The notes under the pieces are model-generated. The model ran no database searches. It worked only from the letters and a program-made list of their open reading frames with translations, and was not told the DNA's origin. From Methylacidiphilum caldifontis (lineage in GTDB: Bacteria > Verrucomicrobiota > Verrucomicrobiia > Methylacidiphilales > Methylacidiphilaceae), in assembly GCF_017310505.1 (NCBI RefSeq), contig NZ_CP065957.1, positions 1,364,001 through 1,428,000 of the forward strand: DNA of 64,000 nt, in the 5' to 3' direction. Both the position numbers and the translations under genes were made by a program. The first letter of the stretch is position 1. Every line of letters starts with the position of its first letter. This document shows positions 8,367-16,742 of this stretch, one piece after another.

Positions 8367-9656
8367 TTATTGCTGGACGACTATTCCCTCTTTCGATGTA
8401 GCCCAAGATATTACTCCTTGGGTTATGATTTCAGCATATTCGACAAAAATACTTTTTAGAGATTTTCCGTTGATATTTTTGTTTCCATCATAATCCCCAG
8501 CAATAATCCGATCATAGGCATCAACAGCATTCATGTAAGGCCCCTCAACAAAAACGACTGGACAATGATATATGCGATTAGCCAACAAGTTTCTTGCAAA
8601 AACATAAGGGCTTTTGCCTATCTTATAGGCTGTAGACCAATTATTATAGTTTTCAGGAGGATAATTCCATACGACTTCCATTTCCTTTGATACGGCTTCG
8701 GAAACTTCTACTTCGGGGACCGAAGTCCGCGATAAAAGCTTATAGAGCAAATCCCATTTCTGATCATCAAAAACAAGTTCCTCTTCGGAATAATTCCCAT
8801 TGACAAAAATCACAAGCTTACTCTGTGGAACAAGCTCCTTGCGGGTTGGATGATCAGACCATTTATCAGCATTAAAATGTACACAGATCGTTAAATCTGG
8901 ATTTATTCGATTGACAATCTCGGCCCTTGCCCTAATTTCAGCGTTTCTATAAAAGAGCCTTTCGGCGGTTAATAAAATTTTTTTTTCGATTTCATCAGAG
9001 AATCGATCAGGAAGACTTTCTTGATTTTCAAAGGGGAAAAGAAGGGCCAAAGCATCAGCTCTTAAATTTGCAGGCCGCAGTTCAGTAACGGGTTCAAAAT
9101 TTTTCTTTGTCCAGACTACTTTTGCACCTGCATCTTCCAGAAAATGAGCTGCCCTTCGACATACATTCATATTTAGTTCAGCTTCGATCACTGGAGGATC
9201 AGAGCCTATTTGAAAATAACGTTCTTCCATTTTTGCCCATTGCCCTCCGATGTGACCTGGATCAAGACATATCAAAAATCCTTTAAGAGGTTTAGTCTCA
9301 GTAGGACCTTCGCCTCTGGTTTTGATGTTAGATATCCAGTTAGCCTTTAAGGGCACCTGCGATTCTGAATCTGGAGCAAGGCGTAACCGGTAGAGTAACT
9401 CATTATGTTCAATATCGGAATAAATAGTTACCTCATTCCCATTAATAATGGTGTAGCGCCAAAAAGATCCATTAGGTGAATAGATTGTATTGATTAATTG
9501 AACAAATTCATCTTTAGTGATGGTTTCCTGGAATTGATCGAGCTTTGACCAATCAGGAGGAGGAGCTAAAGGGGACAATTTTTGCATTGCAAAAAGACAG
9601 CTCAGGGAGACATTCAAGAAAAAAAAAAGGATCAGTAGGGAAAGCCCTTTTTGCAT
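8367..9656 (-). CDS. Secreted N-acetylmuramoyl-L-alanine amidase (Amidase_3)
   Basis: The protein should cleave the amide bond between MurNAc and the peptide stem in the periplasm. From the ATG at 9656 it begins with a clear signal peptide (hydrophobic LSLLILFFFLNVSLSCLFA). A longer TTG start at 9674 would add six residues before it and is less likely. The Amidase_3 zinc ligands are visible: H in CLDPGHIGG, E in VIEAELNMN and H in CVHFNADKW. The final conserved Glu is in VFVEGPYMN. Between the signal and the catalytic domain is a region of about 100 residues that I do not recognise. The 3' end is tail to tail with sufT. Confidence 0.85.
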   Translation of the reverse strand: MQKGLSLLILFFFLNVSLSCLFAMQKLSPLAPPPDWSKLDQFQETITKDEFVQLINTIYSPNGSFWRYTIINGNEVTIYSDIEHNELLYRLRLAPDSESQVPLKANWISNIKTRGEGPTETKPLKGFLICLDPGHIGGQWAKMEERYFQIGSDPPVIEAELNMNVCRRAAHFLEDAGAKVVWTKKNFEPVTELRPANLRADALALLFPFENQESLPDRFSDEIEKKILLTAERLFYRNAEIRARAEIVNRINPDLTICVHFNADKWSDHPTRKELVPQSKLVIFVNGNYSEEELVFDDQKWDLLYKLLSRTSVPEVEVSEAVSKEMEVVWNYPPENYNNWSTAYKIGKSPYVFARNLLANRIYHCPVVFVEGPYMNAVDAYDRIIAGDYDGNKNINGKSLKSIFVEYAEIITQGVISWATSKEGIVVQQ

Positions 9657-9683
9657 ATGTCTTTCAAATGTCAAAGCGTTTAA

Positions 9684-10262
9684 TTAATGTAAAACTTTAG
9701 AAAAATTAAGTTTCATTTTATAGACTCTTGCTGTTATTGCTCCGACCATGACATAACCAATAGAATGCTCAAATCCATTTTTATCCGCAAAAAAATCCAT
9801 AATCCAACACGGTTCTTCATATCCCTTTAGAGAAGCGAGACGAAAGGTTACGGTACTCAATTTAACCGTTCTAAACATTTCATTGGATTTAATGGCAATA
9901 TCTAAGGCCCTATTAGAATCAACTTTTAGTTTGGAGGGTTGTATAGTGTTTTCCTTTTTATAAGGCAATAGATGTAAGTTGCCAAGAGAAAAAAGCCCAT
10001 CTTTTATTTGTGTCACCTGTCCTCCCGCAACAGTAACCTGTTGAGAATGAGACCAAGTATGCGGATTCCAATAAATAAACTGCCAACTTACTGGAGTCAA
10101 TGTCGTAGGACTCCGTTCTCCAATTATTCCATAGAGGTATTGTTTGGATTCTGGATCGAGCTGTTTTTCAGCTACTTTGAGGGCTTCAAAAGCTGTAGGG
10201 GTTTTGGCGACGAGAAGACAGGGATAAAATAATAAAACAGATAGGAAAAAAAACCGAATCAT
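9684..10262 (-). CDS. Exported protein of unknown function
   Basis: The start at 10262 is preferred over a longer one at 10307 because a GGAAAG ribosome site precedes it by four bases and the protein then opens with a signal peptide (MIRFFFLSVLLFYPCLLVAK, cleavage after about residue 19). The mature part of about 170 residues alternates beta strands: YLYGIIGERSPTTLTPVSWQFIYWNP and CWIMDFFADKNGFEHSIGYVMVGAITARVYKM. This pattern resembles PepSY-like or lipocalin-like small periplasmic domains, but I cannot assign a family. It sits 27 bases upstream of the amidase on the same strand, so the two are probably co-transcribed. Confidence 0.65.
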   Translation of the reverse strand: MIRFFFLSVLLFYPCLLVAKTPTAFEALKVAEKQLDPESKQYLYGIIGERSPTTLTPVSWQFIYWNPHTWSHSQQVTVAGGQVTQIKDGLFSLGNLHLLPYKKENTIQPSKLKVDSNRALDIAIKSNEMFRTVKLSTVTFRLASLKGYEEPCWIMDFFADKNGFEHSIGYVMVGAITARVYKMKLNFSKVLH

Positions 10263-10454
10263 TCTACTTTCCTTACCAAAGGTTATGCCTTCTTTTTTTT
10301 CAATCATAGAAAAGAAAAAGGTCTAAAAAAGAAGGATAACCAAAAAATCTAAGGGAAGAAAAGTTTCTTTTTTATTCATTTTTTGATTTAAACTATTTTT
10401 ATCGATTCTCTGTCTTTTTTATAATTTTATCTTTTACATAAAATCTAGAATTGT

Positions 10455-11552
10455 ATGGCCACCATTCTTGTCTCTGGGGGTACCGGTTTCATAGGCAGAC
10501 ACATTATTCGGCTCCTTTGCCAGCTTGGCTATAGAGTAAGAGTAGCAAGCCGAAATCCTAATAAAGAGCGATTTATAAAAGGTTTTTGCCATGAATTTTT
10601 AACAGGAGATCTTTCAGATTTATCTTTTGCCCGGAAATGTTGTTCAGGAATAGATGCGGTCATCCATCTCATCGGTATCCTTGTCGAACAAGGACAGGAT
10701 ACCTTTAAAAAAGTCCATGTCCAAGTAACAAAAAACATGATTCAAGCTTCTAAAGAAAACGGAGTAAGCCGTTTCATTCACATGAGCTCGCTTGGAACAC
10801 GCCCTAACGCAAAAAGTCGCTACCATCAAACAAAATGGACAGCTGAAGAGATGGTGAGAAAGAGTGAATTAGATTGGACTATATTCCAACCCTCGGTGGT
10901 CTTTGGTATCGGAGATGATTTTACTAAAAGGCTGTATAAAATGTTTTTTATCAAAAACAACCCCTTACTACTTTTTCCTTTAATAGAAGGGGCTAAAAGT
11001 AAACTCCAACCTATTTTTGTAGAAAATGTGGCAGAGGCCTTCGTTCGAGCTATACCCAATCAAAAAACTTTTCATAAAACTTACCCCTTAACCGGTCCTG
11101 AAATATTTTCTTTAAAAGAAATAATCTTGCTTATTATGGAAGAAGCTCATTTGGCTTATAAAATTGAAGCTTTTCCTTTTCATGCCCTGCTAAGAACTGC
11201 TCTAGTTTTATTAAATTTTATAATTTACCCCTTTTTGGGTTTTAAGGCTATTGGCCAAAACAGCAATGGAGAGTTCTGGGCAATTTATTTTGTCTCATGG
11301 CTTTTCTTTCTCCAGCTCTTAAAAAAGGACATGAAAAGGAGGATCCTCTTTCATTTGCCCGTCTCTATCGCTACTCCTTTTATCGGTATAACAGAAAAAT
11401 GGATGAAAAATCCTCCTCTAACTCACGATATGCTTCTGATGATGCTCGAAGATAACATTGCTGACAGTTCTGAAGCCGTATCTGAGTTCGATCTCAAATT
11501 GGTTTCTTTAAAAAAGGTCCTTCCAGATATCCTTGAGTCCCTGCATTATTAA
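10455..11552 (+). CDS. NAD(P)-binding epimerase-like protein (NDUFA9-like SDR)
   Basis: The N terminus MATILVSGGTGFIGRHIIRLL is a Rossmann fold with the GxxGxxG motif of extended short-chain dehydrogenases. It is followed by DLSDLSFARKCCSGIDAVIHLIG, FIHMSSLG and a YHQTKWTAEE segment holding the Tyr-x3-Lys pair. This arrangement is typical of the NDUFA9/YbjT-like atypical SDR group, which tends to bind NAD(P)H without a known sugar substrate. The C-terminal half contains hydrophobic stretches near residues 245-280 that could be membrane-associated. It is a single gene, convergent with the nifS-like gene, and a hairpin covers the junction. Confidence 0.75.
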   Translation: MATILVSGGTGFIGRHIIRLLCQLGYRVRVASRNPNKERFIKGFCHEFLTGDLSDLSFARKCCSGIDAVIHLIGILVEQGQDTFKKVHVQVTKNMIQASKENGVSRFIHMSSLGTRPNAKSRYHQTKWTAEEMVRKSELDWTIFQPSVVFGIGDDFTKRLYKMFFIKNNPLLLFPLIEGAKSKLQPIFVENVAEAFVRAIPNQKTFHKTYPLTGPEIFSLKEIILLIMEEAHLAYKIEAFPFHALLRTALVLLNFIIYPFLGFKAIGQNSNGEFWAIYFVSWLFFLQLLKKDMKRRILFHLPVSIATPFIGITEKWMKNPPLTHDMLLMMLEDNIADSSEAVSEFDLKLVSLKKVLPDILESLHY

Positions 11553-11571
11553 TGATCGATCAGATCATTAA
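11549..11571. terminator. Hairpin between convergent genes
   Basis: TTAATGATC and GATCATTAA form a perfect 9-bp stem around the loop GATCA. The hairpin overlaps the stop of the epimerase-like gene on the plus strand and the final codons of the cysteine desulfurase on the minus strand. It is therefore placed to end both transcripts, but no long T-run follows on either strand, so it may be a weak or Rho-assisted terminator. Confidence 0.5.
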
Positions 11572-12705
11572 AGAAGAAATCTTCAGATGGTTATTTACCA
11601 CTTTTTTTATTCTTTGTGCCGCCTCATCAATTTCTTCTTCAGTTGTATATTTTCCGATAGAAAATCGAATCGATGATCCCGCTCTTTGACGATCATAGCC
11701 CATAGCCATAAGGACATGTGAAGGCTGGATTGTTCCAGACATGCAAGCTGAACCACTCGAAGCAGCAATTCCAGCAAGATCAAGACCTATAAGAAGATCG
11801 TGACCTTGGAGTGTTGAAAAGGTAACAAGAAGGGTATTAGGAACACGCCGTAGAGGATTACCCACGCGCTCGATACCAGGAAGATCAGCTATTTTATCCC
11901 AAAGTTTTTCAATCAGTTGAAACTGTCGTTGCCTTTGGTTATCCATATCAGAAAGTGAAATTTCAAGGGCTTTAGCAAGACCAACAATTCCAATAACATT
12001 TTCTGTCCCTCCACGTTTACCTTTTTCTTGACCACCTCCATAAATAACTCTTTCAAAAGGGATCCCATCCTTCACGTAAAGTATTCCCACTCCTTTTGGT
12101 CCATAAAATTTATGCGCTGAAAGACTTGCCAAAGAAAATTCTTTTATATCCAAAGGCACTTTGCCAACACTCTGGACTATATCGGAGTGAAAAAATATTC
12201 CCTTCTGCTTGCAGAGCTGAGCAATCTGTTCAACAGGTTGACATACCCCTGTTTCATTATTTGCAGACTGTACAGAAACAAGAAGAGTACGATCGGTAAG
12301 AGATGAAGTTATTTTTTCACAATCTATGATACCCTCTTTGGATGCAGGAACATAGGTGATTTCATAACCTCTTTTTTTTAGGGCAGCTGCAGTCTCCAAG
12401 ACTGCATGATGTTCCATGGCAGAAACGACAATATGAGTCCTTTTCTGGTTGTCTCCATAAACTAAACCCATCAAGGCAAGGGAGTCACTCTCCGATCCCC
12501 CAGAAGTAAAAACAATTTCTTTACTTTTAACTCCTAAAAGCTTTGCTACCTTTTCTCGAGATTGTTCGATAATAAATCTCAAATTTCTGCCTTCTTCATG
12601 AATGCTTGATGGATTCCCCCAAGTATCCATACAGCAGACCATTTCCTTGATAACTTCTGGATCCAAGGGGGTTGATGCATTGTAGTCAAGATAAATACGC
12701 TTCAT
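11560..12705 (-). CDS. Cysteine desulfurase, NifS/IscS type
   Basis: This PLP enzyme removes sulfur from cysteine, giving alanine and an enzyme persulfide for Fe-S clusters and thiolated tRNA. The PLP lysine is K199 in SLSAHKFYGPKG, and the stacking histidine lies in AMEHH (99-100). The reactive cysteine is C321 in SSGSACMSG, on the long loop that defines the NifS/IscS class rather than SufS. At 381 residues it lacks the longer C-terminal tail of E. coli IscS, as in many NifS-type enzymes. It is 11 bases after cysE on the same strand, so cysteine synthesis and its use as a sulfur donor are linked. The SUF operon in this window has no sufS, so this enzyme could supply it (inference). Confidence 0.92.
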   Translation of the reverse strand: MKRIYLDYNASTPLDPEVIKEMVCCMDTWGNPSSIHEEGRNLRFIIEQSREKVAKLLGVKSKEIVFTSGGSESDSLALMGLVYGDNQKRTHIVVSAMEHHAVLETAAALKKRGYEITYVPASKEGIIDCEKITSSLTDRTLLVSVQSANNETGVCQPVEQIAQLCKQKGIFFHSDIVQSVGKVPLDIKEFSLASLSAHKFYGPKGVGILYVKDGIPFERVIYGGGQEKGKRGGTENVIGIVGLAKALEISLSDMDNQRQRQFQLIEKLWDKIADLPGIERVGNPLRRVPNTLLVTFSTLQGHDLLIGLDLAGIAASSGSACMSGTIQPSHVLMAMGYDRQRAGSSIRFSIGKYTTEEEIDEAAQRIKKVVNNHLKISSLMI

Positions 12706-12716
12706 TATTCAAATTT

Positions 12717-13586
12717 CTATTCATTTTTTGTTCTTACTCGAATTTCTTGGTCTACAAGCGTAACAATGGAATTAGGAGGAACGGGATGAGTAAGCCAAAC
12801 ATTACCTCCAATCACACTGCCTGCGCCAATAACCGTTTCTCCTCCAAGAATGGTTGCTCCCGGATATATCGTTACATAGTCCTCAATAGTAGGATGTCTT
12901 TTCTGGCCCCTTAGTTTTCTTCCCCCACGAGTAGAACGAGCACCTAATGTTACTCCATGATAAATTTTAACATGATGACCAATTTTACAGGTTTCACCAA
13001 TCACAATTCCTGTTCCATGATCAATAAAAAAGTCTGAGCCAATTTCTGCTCCAGGATGAATATCAATTCCTGTTCTGGCATGAGCCCATTCGGTCATCAT
13101 TCTGGGAATCAAAGCCACGTTCTCCAAATAAAGGATATGGGCCAGTCTATAGACCGCAATGGCCTCTATTCCCGGATAAGCAAGAAGAACCTCTTCAATA
13201 CTTGCTGAGGCGGGATCTCCTTCAAATGTAGCTTTGAGATCTGTAGCCAAAATTTTTCTTGTCTCGGGAAGTTTAGACAAAAATGCTTGTCCAATGGAGA
13301 CCGCGGTCTTATCTTCAATTGGACAGAAAAGCAAACTTTTTTCTACTTCCTGAACTAAAGAATGATAGATTCTTTTTAAAACTTCCAAACAAAAGGAAGC
13401 CATTTTGTCCTGAGAAAGAGAGAGAGAAAAATAAAAGCCTGGAAAAATTAGGCTTAACAGATCCTCGGTTAATTTTGATACAGCTCTTTTTGAAGGAAGA
13501 TTGGTTCCATCTGAACAATTAATTGCTCCATCATGGTAATAGGAATCTAAAAGCTCATTAACAATAGAATCGAAAAAAAGATTCAT
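12717..13586 (-). CDS. cysE: Serine O-acetyltransferase
   Basis: CysE makes O-acetylserine from serine and acetyl-CoA, the first step of cysteine synthesis. The N-terminal helical region (about residues 1-130) precedes the left-handed beta helix built of hexapeptide repeats, seen in HARTGIDIHPGAEIGSDFFIDHGTGIVIGET and onwards. The catalytic Asp-His pairs are in DIHPGAEIG and IDHGTGIVIGE. The domain order and the IEAIAVYRLAH segment fit the EpsC/CysE type. Length is 289 aa. It is the first gene of the cysE-nifS pair. Confidence 0.92.
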   Translation of the reverse strand: MNLFFDSIVNELLDSYYHDGAINCSDGTNLPSKRAVSKLTEDLLSLIFPGFYFSLSLSQDKMASFCLEVLKRIYHSLVQEVEKSLLFCPIEDKTAVSIGQAFLSKLPETRKILATDLKATFEGDPASASIEEVLLAYPGIEAIAVYRLAHILYLENVALIPRMMTEWAHARTGIDIHPGAEIGSDFFIDHGTGIVIGETCKIGHHVKIYHGVTLGARSTRGGRKLRGQKRHPTIEDYVTIYPGATILGGETVIGAGSVIGGNVWLTHPVPPNSIVTLVDQEIRVRTKNE

Positions 13587-13758
13587 CTTTTAACCCTGAT
13601 TCATTTTTAACCCAACTTTTTTAATGAAAACTCACTTATTCTCGATTATCAAGTCCTTACTCATTATATTCAAATATAACTTTTATTTTGATTAAAGGTA
13701 AGTTGAGCTTACTTGGGCTTGTTTTGGCTCCCCAGCTTCTGCTGCTTGTGCGGCCTAG

Positions 13759-13977
13759 TTGGTGTTTAAAACAAGCTTAGAACTAATTGATCAGATAAAA
13801 GTATGGAGTCCCTCAAATGGTATAGAAATAGCTACCAGGGCAATGATCAAAAGAGCTACTATGGAACGACGAGAATCGGTATCGGACGAGAAGAAAGAAA
13901 CAAGCATGAGAATAGAAGAAAAGCCAATGCAGGCTTTTCAACTCAATCCTTTGAATGAGTTAGAACCTTTGCGATGA
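13759..13977 (+). CDS. Possible small protein overlapping aroE start (doubtful)
   Basis: A 72-codon frame ends in TGA at 13975-13977, overlapping the aroE ATG (13974) in the ATGA arrangement typical of translational coupling. Only TTG (13759) or GTG (13762) can start it, with no convincing ribosome site. The translation is charged (RAMIKRATMERRESVSDEKKETSMRIEE) and matches no family I know. It could be a real coupled leader gene, the remains of a longer gene, or chance. The bases 13587-13758 before it hold no gene. Confidence 0.3.
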   Translation: MVFKTSLELIDQIKVWSPSNGIEIATRAMIKRATMERRESVSDEKKETSMRIEEKPMQAFQLNPLNELEPLR

Positions 13978-14867
13978 ATATAAATAAAAAAAGTTTTTTT
14001 AGCCTCAAAGATCTTAGGGATTTTGAGCCCAATAAACCCAGTTATGCCGTTTTGGGTAAACCTATTGCCCATTCACTCTCACCCCTTTTTCAGAATGCGG
14101 CCTTTAAAAAATTATCTTTTGATGCGGTTTATATTCGGGTAGAAGTAGCAGAAGAAGAATTGGAGCAAGCGGTTAATCTCTTAGTTGAAAAAGGATTTTT
14201 GGGTTGGAATTGTACATCTCCCCTTAAAAAAAAGATGGCTTCTCTATGCAACGCTCTTGATAAGAGTGCTACCTTACTGGGCTCTGTAAATACTGTTTTA
14301 AGAAAACCAAATAATTTTCTAGTTGGATATAATACTGATGGCAGTGGATGGGCAATTGATGTAAAAAAAACATTTTCTATTGACTTCTCAAAGCTGACTA
14401 TCACTGTTCTTGGGACAGGAGGAGTAGGTGAAGCTATTGCCAAGCAATCAGCTTTAGAAGGTTCAAAAAAACTTATTTTACTCAATAGAACTTACGATAA
14501 CGCCTTAACTGTAGCACGGAACATAGAAAAAAATTTTAATGTTGAAGTCCAGGTTTTGTCTTTAACCGAACAAAATCTAAAAAATTCAATAATCAAAACT
14601 GACCTCTTCATCCAGTCTCTCCCTTTACTCCCATTCAAGTCTCTAAACTTTCAATGGGAAAAGATCTTACATCCTCACATCCTCATCTATGATCTTTTAT
14701 ATTTTCCAATGCCTACACCAATTGAGTCCATAGCTAAAAGGATCGGCTGTAAAGCCACCAATGGATTGGGAATGCTTATTGAACAAGGAGCTCTTTCTTT
14801 TTCAATTTGGACTGGTCTAAATGCTCCTATAGAAACAATGAGAAAATCAGTTTATTTAGAGTTCTAA
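13974..14867 (+). CDS. aroE: Shikimate dehydrogenase
   Basis: AroE reduces 3-dehydroshikimate with NADPH in aromatic amino acid synthesis. The shikimate pocket motif SLSP is at residues 34-37, and the catalytic pair is K85 (in NCTSPLKKKM) and D122 (in YNTDGSGW). The NADP-binding loop is VLGTGGVGEAI near 145-155. A Cys replaces the usual Val in the N-V-T-x-P-x-K motif (NCTSPLK), a mild variation. The length of 297 aa is slightly longer than E. coli AroE because of about 20 extra N-terminal residues. The gene lies directly upstream of the putative replication origin and dnaA. Confidence 0.92.
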   Translation: MNINKKSFFSLKDLRDFEPNKPSYAVLGKPIAHSLSPLFQNAAFKKLSFDAVYIRVEVAEEELEQAVNLLVEKGFLGWNCTSPLKKKMASLCNALDKSATLLGSVNTVLRKPNNFLVGYNTDGSGWAIDVKKTFSIDFSKLTITVLGTGGVGEAIAKQSALEGSKKLILLNRTYDNALTVARNIEKNFNVEVQVLSLTEQNLKNSIIKTDLFIQSLPLLPFKSLNFQWEKILHPHILIYDLLYFPMPTPIESIAKRIGCKATNGLGMLIEQGALSFSIWTGLNAPIETMRKSVYLEF

Positions 14868-14868
14868 T

Positions 14869-14903
14869 ATTAATTTTTTTTTTAGATTTAAAAAAAAATT
14901 AAT
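14869..14903. repeat. A/T palindrome just after aroE
   Basis: ATTAA plus nine to ten T residues is mirrored by A9-TTAAT around a short TAGATTT centre. As RNA it could form a hairpin ending in no T-run, so it could stop aroE transcription only weakly. As DNA it resembles an easily melted element, fitting the neighbouring origin region. Structure is seen; function is inferred. Confidence 0.45.
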
Positions 14904-15017
14904 GTCAATATTTTTTACATTTATTTTTTTAAATGATCAATTTGCTTGTTAGAAAAATAAAATTTTAAAAAAATAAGAACTTACATTGGATTACAAAAAT
15001 AAATGCAGCAAAACCTC

Positions 15018-15026
15018 TGTGAATAA
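15018..15026 (-). promoter_or_regulatory. DnaA box (TTATTCACA)
   Basis: The complement of TGTGAATAA reads TTATTCACA, one base from the E. coli consensus TTATCCACA and a common functional variant. It lies 144 bases before the dnaA start. Confidence 0.5.
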
Positions 15027-15168
15027 CTTTAAAAATAAAAGCCTTGGTTTTTCATAAAATAAGAATACAGCATTTGAATAAAATTATATTTATTTGATAT
15101 CCAATAACTTACAAAAGATTTTAAAAACAAGTAGATCTAAAAATAAATTTTAAGAGATGTTAATAACT

Positions 15169-15177
15169 TGTGAATAA
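15169..15177 (-). promoter_or_regulatory. DnaA box overlapping the dnaA start codon
   Basis: TGTGAATAA (complement TTATTCACA) covers the GTG start codon of dnaA at 15170. DnaA bound here could block its own transcription or translation initiation, giving autoregulation. The sequence match is exact to the copy at 15018; the role is inferred. Confidence 0.45.
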
Positions 15178-16537
15178 ATTGACAACAGAGCTTAATCTAG
15201 TCTGGAATAGTATCTGTTTAGAGCTTCAAAAAGTCATTTCTAAGGAAGCGATAGAAAAGTGGTTTATTCCTATTGAACTTGTTGATATAGAAAATGATCA
15301 TCTATTATTAAAAGCCCCCGATGCTATTTATCAATATTGGATTGAAGAAAATTATCTTAATCAGCTTATTGGAGCATCTTGTCGAATTTTGGGAAAAAAT
15401 CTTAAAATTGTTTTTTACACTGAATCCAATGGGGGAGAAGAAAACAAAGATTTAGAAAAAAAAATCAGGCAATCTAATAAAGAAGAAAAAATCGCTATTT
15501 TTGAATCTAAAGGGTTAAACGCTAAATTTTCGTTTGAAAATTTTGTTGTTGGTCCAAACTCCGAGTTTGCCGCCGCAGCAGCAAAAGCTGTTGCAGAGTC
15601 TCCTGCAAAAGCTTACAATCCCCTTTTTCTTTACGGGAAAGTCGGTTTGGGTAAGACCCATCTGATGCAAGCTATTGGCAATTATATCTTAGCAAAAAAC
15701 AAAAAGGTCCTTGTACAATATGTGACAACTGAACAATTCACTAACGATTTTATTGAAGCTGTGCAAAAGGGCAGTCTCATTCAATTCAGGAAAAAATACC
15801 GGCAAATAGACGTTCTTCTTATTGATGACATTCAATTCTTAGCAGGAAAAGAACGTTCTCAAGAAGAGTTTTTCCATACATTCAATTGTCTTTTTGATGG
15901 AAGCAAACAGATTGTTTTAAGTGGGGATGAAGCCCCAAGTGCACTCCAAAATCTAGAAAAAAGATTAATCTCCCGATTTGAATGGGGTCTTATTGCAGAG
16001 ATTCTGCCTCCTGGAATAGAAGTTAGGTTGGCTATTTTAAAAAACAAATTAAAAAATTATCCGATTTCTCTTGATGAAAAAATCCTCGAATACATTGCTG
16101 AAAAAGTAAAAACAAATGTAAGACAGTTAGAAGGAGCACTGAACAGGCTTTGTGCTTATGTCTCAATTCGACAGGACAAGACAATAACCCTGGAAGAAAC
16201 GCAAACTCTATTAAAAGATCTCGTTTCTCTGCAACCCTCAAAGACAATAACCATTGAAATGATTCAAAAAATGGTCTGTGAAGCCTATGATATTCGTTTT
16301 TCAGACATGGTTTCAAAAAGAAGGATATCGGCTATAGCTTTTCCTAGAATGGTTGCCATGTTTCTGGCAAGGAAGTTAACAAATTTTTCGTTATCACAGA
16401 TAGGTGAAAGTTTTGGAGGAAGAGATCATGGTACAGTCCTTCATGCTCAACGGACAATATTCGAAAAAATGTCCAAAGATCCTGATTTAGCTCAGTTGAT
16501 AAATAAAATTACCGAAAAGTTAACTTCTTCTCAATAA
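15170..16537 (+). CDS. dnaA: Chromosomal replication initiator DnaA
   Basis: DnaA binds origin boxes and melts oriC in its ATP form. Domain I is residues about 1-90 (LVWNSICLELQKVISKEAIEKWF), a short linker follows, the AAA+ domain starts near 125, and the DNA-binding domain occupies the last ~95 residues. Walker A is GKVGLGKTH (156-164) and Walker B is DVLLIDDIQFLAGKERSQEEFFHTFN; sensor II is in the region RQLEGALNRL. The helix-turn-helix signature reads FGGRDHGTVLHA, with Gly where most DnaA proteins have Ser or Thr. The GTG start is chosen because it gives the normal N terminus; no purine-rich ribosome site is visible. 455 aa is a typical length. Confidence 0.96.
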   Translation: MNKLTTELNLVWNSICLELQKVISKEAIEKWFIPIELVDIENDHLLLKAPDAIYQYWIEENYLNQLIGASCRILGKNLKIVFYTESNGGEENKDLEKKIRQSNKEEKIAIFESKGLNAKFSFENFVVGPNSEFAAAAAKAVAESPAKAYNPLFLYGKVGLGKTHLMQAIGNYILAKNKKVLVQYVTTEQFTNDFIEAVQKGSLIQFRKKYRQIDVLLIDDIQFLAGKERSQEEFFHTFNCLFDGSKQIVLSGDEAPSALQNLEKRLISRFEWGLIAEILPPGIEVRLAILKNKLKNYPISLDEKILEYIAEKVKTNVRQLEGALNRLCAYVSIRQDKTITLEETQTLLKDLVSLQPSKTITIEMIQKMVCEAYDIRFSDMVSKRRISAIAFPRMVAMFLARKLTNFSLSQIGESFGGRDHGTVLHAQRTIFEKMSKDPDLAQLINKITEKLTSSQ

Positions 16538-16742
16538 GTGGTGAAAAAAATGGAAAAAAGAGAGAAATATATATTTTATTTTGCTAAAACAATAAAATTA
16601 TTAACGATAGTTTCTAATTATTAAAAACTGGAGTGAAAAGAATATCTTCTTCCTTACAAAGAAGTTAAAAAGTTTTTCTCCAACTTATTCCATATGAATT
16701 TTACTGTTATGAAATAAGAAGCTTTATTATAAGATAAACATT

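Larger units (their letters stand above)
14868..15169. other. Putative replication origin region (oriC) upstream of dnaA
   Basis: This 302-base spacer between aroE and dnaA is extremely AT-rich. It starts with a near-perfect A/T palindrome (14869-14903). It contains a DnaA-box match (15018-15026), and a second match overlaps the dnaA start codon (15169-15177). Origins in many bacteria lie next to dnaA and dnaN with just such features. Two boxes are few for an origin, so part of it may lie elsewhere, for instance in the 205-base AT-rich dnaA-dnaN spacer. Confidence 0.5.
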
